A stretch of DNA of 64,000 nucleotides from Utricularia gibba (lineage: Eukaryota > Streptophyta > Magnoliopsida > Lamiales > Lentibulariaceae): the NCBI GenBank assembly GCA_002189035.1, contig NEEC01000019.1, positions 1,736,001 to 1,800,000 on the forward strand. Direction: 5' to 3'. Of the stretch, positions 11,727-22,881 are shown piece after piece. Numbering within the stretch: the first letter of the stretch is position 1; each line of letters opens with the position of its first letter. The position numbers were made by a program, and so were the translations under genes. Under the pieces are notes generated by a model, which saw only the letters and a program-made list of their open reading frames with translations, made no database searches and had not been told where the DNA came from.

Positions 11727-14083
11727 TTACAGTCCCAGAAGAATGTAATACACCAGGGTGATGGGTAGAGCGATCAGCATGCCGAATATAACACTGAAAA
11801 ACAAACATCAAAACAAGTCATTACAGTATCTTAACTCAAGTGTGAAGGAAAATGTTAACTTACGCTGTACTTAGAATCGCGGGATGAACATTATACTCTT
11901 TTGCAAAAACGAAGGGGACTATCCCTTGAGGAAGGGCTGCCTGGACAATGGCCACGTGGAGTAGAGTACTGCGCAGGCCGACCGCGAAGGAAGCGACGGC
12001 CATGACCGCCGGACCAGCTAGAAACCTGACGGCCATAGCGAACAGCGCCATGGAGTTCCCACATGCGATGATCTTAGGCTGAAGGGCCATGAACAAACCT
12101 AAAGGGTTTCAATTGAAGATGCAATCAGGTCAAATTTGTAAAAAACACAAAAAAAGTAAATTGAATTCAGTCCCAATCGAAGCCCACGTTAAGTCCAGTT
12201 AAGGTCTGAAAATGGCCGCTGGGCCCATGTGTCGACCTCATGGATTCTTTCCGGTAAGAAAAATGAATATGCCACAAGAATGTGGGCGCACCTAAACTGA
12301 ACATGGCCATTCCGAGGCCGGCGTCGGAGAGAATGGAAATCGATTTCTCGACTATCCTCGGCATATGAACATTCCACCTGAAAAACCCAGAAGGAAAACG
12401 TTGAGTTTGGTATTGAATAGCAAGTGCCTGCTTCATTAATCGGGGGGTTTTAAGTTACCTAAACGCGACCAGGGACCAGATTAGGCCGATTAAGCTGGAA
12501 TAAGTGTTTGGGTTGCGGATGAGCTTCCGCCACACCATTATCAGGATGAGGCGAGTCATGACACTTGCTGGTGGCATGTGTTTTCTAGTCCCGGAATCGT
12601 CGCCGCTGGCGACTTTTGGCTCTGCTCCGGCGGTGGGAGTGGAGCCCAGTTTTGGGACTCCGCTGGGTAGTTCCCTGTCTTTATCCTCATCAACTTGTGC
12701 TCTACCGAAGCTGAAGTCCTCCGGCAGATCTTCTGCGGTATGCGTCACGGCTGAAGGGGGGAAAAAGCAGAATGTCAGAATGGCTTTGTTGGAAAACGTG
12801 TTTTGAACAGAGCATTTACCTTTACTGGCCCCGTTTTGCGGGTGGTCGCTCACCAACAACCTGATTTCTCTAGCGCTTTGATCAGATCGTCCGGTTGGCT
12901 GCTCAGCGGCGCCGTACTCAGGCACGTTGAAAACGTGAAGCCCGCCGCCGGTGATTTCGGAAACAGGGGAGGAGCTTGAACTCCAAACGAACATATGAAG
13001 CTCCTTGGCGTCATGATTGGACTTCGTAATCTGTTGAGGGTGATGGGTTTTTGTAGATTTGGTCGCGGCCGTTGAGATTTCAGGGTTCGGTGCTGGGTAG
13101 GAAGGCGGCGGCGCCGATTGGGCGGGGTAGCTCCCAAATTTGGGGGAACTCGTCAATGCCGCCGGAGCTGATTTTTCTTCGAAATTTGACGGCCGTGGAG
13201 TAGGCCCCCGTGAGGATTGAACCGAATACATATCAGCGATGTTGAAATTCGATAATCTGCCGGTGTCGGAGTTTCCGAAATTGGACAATCTCCCCGGGAA
13301 CCCCATCATCGAATAGAAATCGGCATGATTGAAATTAGACCCCCGCGGCGTCGGATTCCTCGAGGAGCTCATACTGTAAATTTCAGCGCCGGTCAAATTC
13401 GAGGGCCGCGGCGTAATGGCGTGGAAGGATCCCTGCCCACGCGACCTCGAAGCGTTCGATTTCCTCACAATGACGTGGATCTTGCCGTCGTTTCCAATTT
13501 CCGCGTCGGTCTCGAGAAAGTCCTGGCCGTCAAGTGAAACGACGTCAGATTCAACCTTAAGCGACACAATCGACGCCGCCGTCTCCGGGAACTGTTCCGT
13601 AATCAGCATCTTCGCACCACGGTACTCGAACAAGAAAAGCAGAAGCGTGTACCAGATTATACACTGAAGAACGACGATCTGAACCATAAGGCTGCCGGAA
13701 TACTCCCCGTACATCGCGATAAGCAAGGGAATCCCCATCACGAGGGTATTCGGCAGCGTGGAGAGCGAGAAAATGGTAATCGACCATTCCAAACTACCGC
13801 GCTTACTGAAACTCCCCCAAATCGCAAGAACAGCCAGCATGATCGCTTTCTGGACAGTATCTGCCGCGATGAACCGGAAATTCATCGCGTAGATGTTGTT
13901 CTGCGAGATAAAATGGAAGGACAGCAACGGCACAGCGAAGATCGCGACGAAGCGATTGATGCCGGAGCACTGATCCGGCGTGAAAATCTTCCACCATCTG
14001 ACTGAGCCGTACGCCAATATCATAGCCACGTAGAGCGGTATCACCGCCGTGAGAACGACGTAGAGATCGTGCCAGGAGATCAT
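11727..14083 (-). CDS. PIN3/4/7-like: PIN-FORMED auxin efflux carrier, long-loop type (PIN3/4/7-like), 647 aa
   Basis: A plasma-membrane exporter of indole-3-acetic acid. Five exons on the minus strand, 14083-12820, 12750-12459, 12377-12292, 12098-11864 and 11793-11727, add up to 648 codons with all phases matching. The N-terminus [19 protein letters not shown] begins the first membrane bundle (about residues 1-160), with [13 protein letters not shown] as the conserved NTLVMG segment. The central hydrophilic loop (about 160-490) is long and carries three TPRxSN sites (TPRPSN, TPRGSN, TPRPSN), targets of PINOID/AGC3 kinases that set polar localisation. The second bundle ends [26 protein letters not shown]. 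Loop length and the [10 protein letters not shown] motif place it with canonical PIN3/4/7 proteins; PIN1 cannot be fully excluded. The first intron is in frame, so a naive reading inserts 23 extra residues. No frame break is present. Confidence 0.95.
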
Positions 14084-16037
14084 TTCCCCGTGGACCGGAA
14101 ATACAACAGAAACTGGAACTGCTCCTCCGTCCTCACCTCCCCTCCCACCCGGACGCCACAGGGAAGCAAAGTAGTTATGTAACTGTCAGCAATTGGTGCG
14201 TATGGATATATTTCTCTGGTTTGCCTTCAGGAGCCGTGAGAGAGCACAGAGTCGAAGGAATCATTCATGAGCAAGAAAGGTACAACTCATCCATGCCCAT
14301 ATGCCATGCCATGCTTCTACTACCATTCATATTTTTGTATTTAAAATCCATTTATCAACAAATACTCCTGCTGTCAAATTATTTATTTATTTCTTTCTTT
14401 TTATAGACTGCGTGATTCGTGAAAAATGAACCGAGGGACCGGACCGGACCGACAGGTGGGCGATGGAGACCAGGCCGTGTGCCAACATTTCACGTGCGGC
14501 AGGTCTCTCCCCTGGATTGCCTGGTGCGCCTCACCGTACCGGTGCATAACCCCTCCCAAATCCACCGTGCTATTTTATTTTTTTCCCTCAAAATTATTTT
14601 TAATAGTAAAAATAGGTATTAAATAATATAAACCGTGTTTTGAAAAATTTTTGAAGTTTATTTTTACTTTTTAAAAATAAAAATAAGTTTGTTATAGAAT
14701 ACTATCAATTACAAAAATAATTCTATCAAAAAACACTTTTGAAATTGTACTACAAAAATTATTTTTGGAAAAGTAAAGATTAGATTATTTTTAATTCTTA
14801 TTTCTACTTTTCTAAAATAATTTTAAAAAGTAATAATAGTTTACAAAAATTTTCCAAAATATTGTTTAATGCTATTTTATTAAATAATATATATATGTAT
14901 ATATCTTGTATAGTAATATTATTTATATACTTATTTTTTAAATATTTAGATGATATATACAAATGAAGAAGATGATTAATTATATTTATATCATTTTATA
15001 TATTTAAATTTTTATTTTCGAATATCAAATATTATATATAATTGATTATATACATAATCAATAATATTATATTTAAATATACTAATATCTTATTATTAAA
15101 TAACTTAAAAAATGATACACGTATTCTTTTTCTTTTTTTTTTTTTTTTTTTTTTGAAAAGAGGGAGAGCTCCTATCAAAGTGTCGTTTGTGGGTGGTGCG
15201 ATGATTGGGAGTGGAAGACAACATGATATGTCCATGGGAAAAGATGATGCCTTCTTTTTGCGGGAATCCTCCCACAGCCGCCCACTTTCCCCGATCACCG
15301 CGAAACGCAGGGCTGGCTTTTGGATTCATTTCTCTTGAGAGCCTCATGTTTGGAACCATGGAAAGTGCGAGTTAGTGTTTCTTTTTTATTCTTCATTTCA
15401 CTCCCAGCTTCGGTTTCATGCGGAATCTGCATAGTTTTGTTCAGTGATGTTGGGCCACAGACTCCACGACACAGAATGTGAATTGTGAATGATGATTCTT
15501 CCTTTTTCATTTTTATGACATTAAAAATATCGCTTAAGTGACCATTAAGTTTTCTTTTTGTTCTTCTTGTTGTTGTGAATAAATGCAGATGGTACAGCAA
15601 AATGGACAGAATAACGAGGTTCCGTATGCCCACGACGTCGTTTCTTTGGATCATCCACTGAACTATTTTGGCGCTCGGCCCATTTAGAATGGGTCGCAAA
15701 GCCCAAGAAAGATGGGCTGATGAGCACAAATTGGTTTCAAAAAATATTGTTATAATATAAATTGCAAATACCCATCAGAAATAATTTTGATAGTCCAAAC
15801 TATTATTCCACTTAATCATAGACTTAGATTAAAATTTTTAATCCAAAAAAGTTTTAATTAAATGAGATATTAAAAAAATACAATAATAATATAGAAGAAA
15901 AAAAAGCATATTCACTAACCACAAAGAAAAAGTTGCCATAACCATCAAAGTAGAGCAACACAAGAAGAAACCTTTGATTCAGACAAACAAGAACAGAATC
16001 ATGTTTTTAGATAGACAAGACAAGGTGGAGCATGCAT
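14084..16037. other. Intergenic; PIN upstream region and repeats
   Basis: 14,084-14,560 is GC-richer and should hold the PIN 5' UTR and promoter. Then come MITE copy 2 (14634-14865), very AT-rich DNA, a 22-bp T run at 15133-15154 and a more balanced stretch at 15,160-15,730. A 144-codon minus-strand frame at 15295-15729 has no family features. Nothing is annotated with confidence. Confidence 0.5.
14634..14865. mobile_element. MITE-like element, family A, copy 2
   Basis: The left end GTTTTGAAAAATTTTTGAAG and the right end, read on the opposite strand as ATTTTGGAAAATTTTTGTAA, form long imperfect terminal inverted repeats. The internal AATTCTATCAAAAA segment matches copies 1 and 3. Confidence 0.55.
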
Positions 16038-16286
16038 TTAGTCCTGAAACTTGACAAGGATTATGTTCTTCTTCTTACGCACACATTTGATCCTTCTGGG
16101 GCAATCCTCGGGGAGACAATGGAACTCATATACACGTCTACGGTTGGATGGCTCCACCACCATGATCCTCAGAAAGTTGCCGTGTGCCACTTTGGCTACG
16201 AATTGAGTCACATTCGGTACCACTTCCTGCTTGAACTGATACATCCCTTCTGTGTGTTTTGCAATCTCTATTTTTCCGATACTCAT
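16038..16286 (-). CDS. Alpha-crystallin-like small protein, isolated copy (82 aa)
   Basis: Belongs to the family that forms the 29.7-42.2 kb cluster. The start is the ATG at 16286 (MSIGKIEIA), matching MxxGxIEI in its relatives; a TTATATAA box at 16331-16338 sits about 45-50 bp upstream. The core reads MYQFKQEV, then FVAKV, FLRIMVVEP, a basic turn, YEFHCLPEDCPRRIK and KKNIILVKFQD. The pattern of alternating hydrophobic strands, with LPxDC before a final strand, resembles the end of an alpha-crystallin domain. There is no signal peptide, no membrane segment and no C-terminal tail. It is intact but unproven as a gene, and its function is unknown. It lies 13 kb from the main cluster and has no CSLD fragment beside it. 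Confidence 0.7.
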   Translation of the reverse strand: MSIGKIEIAKHTEGMYQFKQEVVPNVTQFVAKVAHGNFLRIMVVEPSNRRRVYEFHCLPEDCPRRIKCVRKKKNIILVKFQD

Positions 16287-16330
16287 TTTCACCTCTTTAT
16301 TATTTGATTTTTGTGGGTTTCTGGTATGAT

Positions 16331-16338
16331 TTATATAA
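16331..16338 (-). promoter_or_regulatory. TATA box of the isolated small-protein gene
   Basis: TTATATAA, at the same distance from the start codon as in the cluster members. Confidence 0.6.
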
Positions 16339-16339
16339 G

Positions 16340-17971
16340 AGTTTATGTTTAATGAGTATGTTGGGTGATTACATAAAAAATTAAAAAAAATTCAAAGATT
16401 TGTTAGAAAAAAGATTAAATTATGGTAGTTTTAGGAATTTTTGTGTTTATTTTTTATATTTTCTTGAATGCTGAAAATGTTCCTTCCTATTCAAATTTAT
16501 TTAGAATTTTTTTGTAATTATTTCGGGAATATTGATTGTGAAAATTCTATTTATATGTCGTATTGTGCCATAAAACATGTAATAAGTAATCAATATACCT
16601 TTTACATCAACTTGTAGATATATATGTATCATTAAAATTATGAAAAAAATATTAGCACTTTTTCATTTATACTTAAAATATCATGATTAAAAGTAATTCA
16701 TTATATGTTTAATTCAGAATTTATAAGCTCTAATATAGCATATTTTAATGTACATTTTGAGTTGAAGCTATACTGAAAATTTAAAGTGCGATTTCCAGTT
16801 CATTGATTTTGATAATTCTATTTATGATGAATCTCATTACTATGGAAGGAAACATATCATATTATGTCACAAAACTTGTAATAAGTAATAGTATTGTCAC
16901 ATTATATAACATTTACATTAAAGCATATGTAATATATATATTTAGTACTAATATGAACAAAATATTAGCATTTATTCATTTATTTTAAAATTTTATATGT
17001 TTAATTCAAGTTTCTAATAATATTCATATTTTTGAAAAAAATAGGATTCTAGATTTGATCCGATTTGGAAATTTCTAGGTTTTTACAAAATTTAGTTCCA
17101 TTCTATTACATTTTTACTTGAGGAATTATAAATTTTTAGTGGGCCCTTTTTGGGTAAGGCAGGTGAGAGGGGCTGGTTCACTCTTACAGCCCAACACGCA
17201 GATCCAGAGCGCGGAGCATCAGTAACGGCATTTGCCCCTTTACATGGCATGGGTTCTTTCGGCACGTGGGTAATTGGACAGCAGCATCTGGAAGCCCCGG
17301 AGCCTGACCCATTTGGAGGGGAGGCGTCGGCCGACTGGGAATTCGCCGACGGGCAACCGCCCAATTATGGCCCTTGGGCCACCCAGCCGGCAGGTCGTCC
17401 CTTTTATCGGACACTGTTCTAACTTCTCTGCTTTTTTCTTTTCTTCTGAGAAGTGAAATGATACACAGTTTATTGAACTTTCTAAAATGAAAGGATGGTT
17501 TTTGATATCACGACATTGATTTAAACTTCAGTGGTTTGTTTATGAGAAACTGTTTCAAATAACTCGAAGATGAGTCCTGCGCGGAGGAGGAACACGGCAG
17601 CAATGAATGGCGCCGGCCCCAGCAAGTCCATTTCCTTGCTTGTAGCACCCGATCGCTACCCTCTTTTCGTCCCTCTTACTCCACTATGAAAAAAACAGAC
17701 AAAATGCTCAGAGTTCGAAGATCTTTAAGAAGAGTAAATGAGAGATACCATTCAATTATATGACTATGAAATCAACCAATGTCAACATCATTTGAGCTAT
17801 TGGATGGCCACACAGACTAGTAATTCAATTTCTGTCCCCATTTTCTCTAACTCTTCTTCTTCCATTTTTTTACGTATGTTTTTCAGATCCAATCCATTTC
17901 TACTCCACTCTCCCTTTCTTTTTCCCACATTTTCCTCCCAACAGCTTTCAGCGAGCGTGCAACTGCAGAAA
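16340..17971. other. Intergenic upstream of the CLE gene
   Basis: AT-rich to 17,130. A GC-rich island at 17,140-17,410 has overlapping open frames on both strands but no domain I recognise. The pyrimidine-rich stretch at 17,820-17,940 is probably the CLE 5' leader. Confidence 0.45.
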
Positions 17972-18223
17972 ATGACTGTTTCTTTGAAGGAAAAGAGAAA
18001 ACGATGCGAACCCATTTCAAAAGTTGTTATTTTCTCACTTGGGTTCCTCTTGGTTCTCTCATTCGTGAATGCATCCAGCCCATCACGGTTGCCGCCGGCG
18101 AGAAAAGCGCGGTTCTTTTATTCCAAAGCTTTGAATAATGAAACGGGGGATCATCGGAGGTACGATAGTTTCGAAGAAGAGAAGCGATTGGTGCATACGG
18201 GGCCAAATCCTCTTCACAACTGA
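17972..18223 (+). CDS. CLE16-like: CLE-family signalling peptide precursor (CLE16/17 type), 83 aa
   Basis: A secreted prepropeptide that is processed to a 12-13-residue CLE ligand for CLAVATA1/BAM-type receptor kinases. The last twelve residues are RLVHTGPNPLHN, directly before the stop, with the invariant glycine and the Pro residues that are hydroxylated in the mature peptide. This dodecapeptide is the CLE16 form as I know it. The precursor starts at the ATG at 17972 (MTVSLKEKRKRCEP), followed by a hydrophobic signal segment VVIFSLGFLLVLSFVNAS, then a variable basic/acidic spacer ending SFEEEK, the processing site. The open frame extends upstream, but that part lacks a signal peptide. Single exon, as usual for CLE genes. 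The length is typical of the family. Confidence 0.93.
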   Translation: MTVSLKEKRKRCEPISKVVIFSLGFLLVLSFVNASSPSRLPPARKARFFYSKALNNETGDHRRYDSFEEEKRLVHTGPNPLHN

Positions 18224-20604
18224 AGCTCAAACTCTCGAGACAAAGGAAAAACTTTGCCTCTGTGAATCAACTACGTGAGTTTCTCCTCTCCCTCATCATG
18301 GTTGTTGTGAATTCTGATCCTCCATCAGAAATAATTGTAGCAAAGATGGTTACTCCAACTCAGAAAATCAAAATGGAGCTTGTCTGATGTATACAATAAA
18401 GAGTTACCTACATAATCAACTTATTACAATATTTTATAACTTGCTACAAAAACATATTTTACCAACGAAACTCCATAATCTAAGACCTGCAAAGTTACCA
18501 GCATCATTACAGTCCTAAGCGAACAAAGAGATGCAGTTTGTGGTGTCGGTCTATGCATGCTTCTGTGTGTTCTCCTTCCTGCAGTCGTGTTCTGGGTCGT
18601 TGTTTTCGTCCTCTCCCTCCCTTTGGTTTTCACTGCAGCATTCTGTTAAAACATTTACTGTTTCTGTATTTAATGCTGAAGTTACTGTTGCTCATCTACT
18701 CTTCCCGTCGCCACCCTTGGAAGCATTTGATATGATTCTTCTCCGAAGCAGGGAACCTTGGCGAGCTCCCATTCCCACAGCCTTCCAACACACTTCTTTT
18801 TCCAGAACGATTTCACTCTAACACACTTCTTTTATTCACTGCTACCCGGAAACCCTAATCCCCCTTTCCCTGAAAATTTTCACCCAGGTCTAATTTTTTA
18901 CGAAATGCGAGATATTGATAACCCTAATTTTAAATCTGAAAAATGATTCCATCTTCAACAAGCTGATTCACCTTCAGCCCATGAGATCTTGCTGCTATCA
19001 AAAGATCCAAAATTCACGAGTGCGCAAATATAATTCAAGTAAAAAGCGAATTTAAATATTTTTTACTTAAATATATATAGTTTCAAATTTTGTTTATACC
19101 CAGTCAAGTTGAGACATGAAAGGTCCAATCAACTCGAAATGAGGTTCAAAACAGTATGATGTGGAGTGATAATTATCACGATTTGCAAGATATCATATAA
19201 TATTTATATAGATTCAACGCAATAGAATCAAAACTAGAGATTTGTAAAATATCAAAACTAGAGATTCAATGTAATAGACTCAAAACTAGATTCGAACCTC
19301 ATTACAATCCAGTAGCATTGACTCCACTTTTCAATGTAATCCACCCTAATCCCAAATCTAGGTTGACATTATGTTCACCAAAATGGAAGACATGGAAAAT
19401 AAGCGAATATAATGAGAAATGAAGTAAAAAAAACTCATAAAAAATGATGGTAAAAGCGTTAAAATGATATTTATCATGAATTATAGGGTGGTTAGTGATA
19501 GATAAATGATGATCTCTCACGCAATCAGTTGAGTGGACCATTTAGAAAATTGATAACTCGTGATATACATAAATAAAATAATTATTTTCAAGATTAAGTT
19601 TTTTATTACTATGATAACAAAAAAAGGGATAGATAGTTACTTTTTTGGATGACCCAACCGTGCGCAAATCATTGAAAAAAGGAACATGGAATTCAATGTT
19701 GTAGTTGAGTTTAGTAGCACATCATTCTCAAAAAATGATGACAAAGGTCACCCCTTTTACTAAAGATATCCAATTTTATCATACAATAAAATTAATATTG
19801 CCAGATTTCTAATACATCTATTTTACTGTACAATTAGGTCGCTCCAAAATTGCAATATATACTGATAAAAATAATTCTTATATTACTGGTATTGTAAATT
19901 TGGAATATTATTATTCATTGCACCAGTAACAAAAAAAATGGAACGTGTGTCAAATCATTAAAAAAAAAAGTAAAAACACTGGTTTAAGGGTAAATGGCAA
20001 CAATGGAAATGGACCCCACATTCCCACGTGCCATACAACGCCACGTCATCATAAATACACCATGAGAAAAAGATGCTGTGCACGATCGTACAGTCACATC
20101 CCCTCACTGTTACAAATTCGTCGTCCAGTTTTGTAAAAAACATTGAGTTTTTTTTTTTTTTTTACTACGAAAGAAAAAAAATAAGGGATCAAAATCTGGT
20201 TTATTTTTCTCCATTTTGGGTTAAAATCTGGGAATGGCGAATGCAGCCCCATGCATTAATACGGGGAATACGAATGCTCATAGTCTGCTTCCTTCTTGTG
20301 TGGATAGTTGGTGATGCTTTAACTACCTTCACACTAGTGATCGCTACAAGGCTTACCGAGTTGTTCTTATCTCCATTTGTGTAGTCAGTCATGTGATAAA
20401 TTGATGATGCCATTGGAGTGGATCACTACAATGGTGAAAATGTATAGGAAACGAGAGTTGGAGTTGGGGTAATTAGTTGTTCCCAACACAGTCTAGTGAT
20501 TGCTGCTCTTATTTCAGAAACATGTTGCCTACAACATCTTCTTCCAGAGGAGTGACATCATGTGCATCAGCCTCATGGATGTGTTTTTCTATGATTCTCC
20601 TCTC
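18224..20604. other. Intergenic between the CLE and CAR genes
   Basis: 18,224-18,500 is likely the CLE 3' UTR. The open frames at 18,530-18,950 look like chance. 19,000-19,960 is AT-rich. 20,020-20,050 carries CACGTG and CACGTCATC motifs just before ATAAATACACC, which would fit a small plus-strand promoter, but the 26-codon frame that follows at 20234 has no recognisable product. The end holds the CAR 3' UTR. Confidence 0.45.
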
Positions 20605-21509
20605 TTAGCCTGATGTGTGGGTTAGGCTGCGGGAACCGGAGTGATCAATCCATTCCAGCTGTATCTCGACTTCCCCATGTTCTACATTTTTGAGTTTGAG
20701 AACCATGTCTTGTTTCAGCTTCCCCTTATCCCAAACCACAGAGCTTTCACACGCCAAGGAGTTGTCATTGCTTGGATGAATGGTTGCAACCACGGCTTTA
20801 TCAGAGAGAGCCACCGATCTGTTTCTGAGGCATTCTACATAAGGCTTGATGTCTATAACAGCATCTCCCATTCGATCATCGCCCGAGAATGTGTCGAGGT
20901 CATGGACACTCTAGGAAGCATGGAAATATGAGTCACTTGGGAAATGAATACAAGTGGGAGACCCTGTAGCTCCAGGATAAAGTATTGAATGGTATATCGG
21001 GACTCACCAGAATGATGGGAACATCAAGATCCGTGATGCAAATAGTTAAGGTTTCGTCCCAAACAGGATTGCAGTCGTTTTTCACCGCACGCGTCTTCAC
21101 TTTCTGAAACCAAAAGAAAGCAGCACTTATCCAGGAGAAGAAAAAACAGAGGAACTCAACATATTAGTGTAGCACTTAATGGAAGCTAATGACTTTCAAG
21201 TAATACTTCTCATCAGTGTACCAATCTGACACCATTCTTCAAACACTTCAATTAAGTTCACAATTCTCCATGATGAATACAATACACTAAAATCCTCCCT
21301 GAATCCACAACTAACATTAGCTTATAAGGCAAAGCAGCGTAAAACGAAGCACAAAAGCACCGATTTGCAGCGAAATTAAGAGGGAAAGAAGTTGAGTTGA
21401 CCTGCGGACCATTTTCGACGACAGCGTAGGGATCGCTAGACCTTGAGTCGCGGACCACCAGATTAATCCCTCGCACAACTCCAATTCGCAGAAGCCCCAA
21501 GCTATCCAT
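20605..21509 (-). CDS. C2-domain ABA-related (CAR) protein, 169 aa
   Basis: A small single-C2-domain protein of the CAR family, which binds phospholipids in a calcium-dependent way and brings PYR/PYL abscisic-acid receptors to the plasma membrane. Three exons on the minus strand: 21509-21402, 21103-21008 and 20910-20605. The start is the ATG at 21509 (MDSLGLLRIGVVRGINLVVR); an upstream in-frame codon is GTG, not ATG. Strands then read RSSDPYAVV, NPVWDETLTI and SVHDLDTFSGDDRMGDA, keeping the aspartates of the calcium loops. The family signature follows: IDIKPYVECL, then VWDKGKLKQDMVLKLKNVEH and VEIQLEWID. Oddity: after DPYAVV the usual charged KMGxQ is ENGPQ at the exon 1/2 boundary. The other possibility is the related single-C2 ARF-GAP-like group, which shares the same C2 type. 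Confidence 0.93.
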
Positions 21510-22881
21510 CCACTCTGCAACTTGCTCACCACTCACCCACTCTGGGCCGGGAACTGAAACAACAAGCGATGAGATCTCCTGCAGTGCTTAATTACGCGTC
21601 CAAATGATACTGCTAACAAGGTCTTAATTCAATTAACTCCCATTTAATGCCGCAAGGCCCAATAGGCACCGCCCAAGACTCTATTATGGGCCTCCAGGCC
21701 CACAAGGCAACCCTAATTTCATTTTCTTCCCACGTATACATATTTTCTAACAAAATAAAATAAACACCCATGAGAAAGTAGTCCATCCACACGTGCCCCA
21801 ATACCCAGCGAGTTCTTCTTCATCTCAACTTCCCCATGCCATTTTGGGCAATCCACACGTGCCTAATTCGGTCTGAAAACGATCATCCTCTTAAGTGGGG
21901 AATGATCACAATGCCTAGTGCAGTGCATCTCCACCTAACCACACGCAATTAGGCAAACTAATCGCCATAAATCACCTTCTATTTTGGTGTTAACGTCAAT
22001 CGATGAAACCCATTTCTTGCTATTTTAAGATCGATACGTATTGCGATGAATCAGTTCCTATTGGGTACAATGATGATAAGGATGATGATTTGATAATTTT
22101 CTTGTCCTGGAAGACTTCTATGGGGTAATATTTCGGACTTTTGGGGCAATTTTATGTTGGGCGGGCACCCAGTAAAGTTACAGGTGGCAATAATTTGTGG
22201 CAGAAGTACATCCGGAAAAACAAGTAAGTGGGGTGAGCTTTTTAAAATAAAAAGGCTCAAAAGAAACAATGAATAGGTCAAAAATCCGTGCCCCGCCGTC
22301 CCAATCGCACGAAACTTTTATAATTTAAATTTATGTCAACACCATGCAATTATTGCTTCTCCATTATAACAATATTATATATATATATTTTACATTCATT
22401 CTACTTTAATTCTTGTATTTTATATCAAGATATTAACATATTTATACTTTGTTCTGTAATTTAATTTACGGTTGTGCTTTAAATTATGTGGAATAGAATC
22501 ATTTTTAAAATTATGTAAATAGATTCAGTTTTAAAATGATACAAATATGTATGTGTTGTGAGATAATATAAAATTAAGAATCAAAACCAAATAAAACAAT
22601 TTTAAGAATTTACAGAAATGGCATTGTCGATGTGGCAAACATAATGGTACTTATTTGGACAAGGGCCCCACAGTTTTTGTGGGTTGAGGCAAATGGTCCC
22701 TGGACTTGTGATTAATTACCCAGTGAACCCTCGAATGTTATGTCATTTTCAAGTGCATATCCCAAAATAGGGAGCCTCTTATTGGTGTAAAATTAAAATG
22801 ACATCCCACACAGAAATGGAAATTCCACATTTCAGCCCCACGTCGGAAAATTGCTGCAGTTCAAAAATGTACCGAGGGGCT
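21510..22881. other. Intergenic between CAR and DELLA
   Basis: Contains the CAR promoter/5' leader on the left and the DELLA 3' UTR on the right. No open frame with family features; 22,320-22,620 is AT-rich. Confidence 0.5.

Noticed and set aside
12759-12806. Extra 23 residues in the PIN loop from reading straight through
   Set aside because: The insert has a proper GT donor and a pyrimidine-rich AG acceptor and removing it restores the family sequence; it is part of an in-frame intron (12751-12819).
15295-15729. A 144-codon minus-strand frame
   Set aside because: No domain, mixed composition, and overlap with frames on the other strand; not supported as a gene.
17092-17422. Overlapping GC-rich frames on both strands
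   Set aside because: Pro/Gly-rich translations without similarity to a known family; probably a GC-rich noncoding island.
19285-19300. GATTCGAACC resembling a tRNA T-arm
   Set aside because: No acceptor stem, D-arm or anticodon arm can be drawn around it. No tRNA genes were found in the window.
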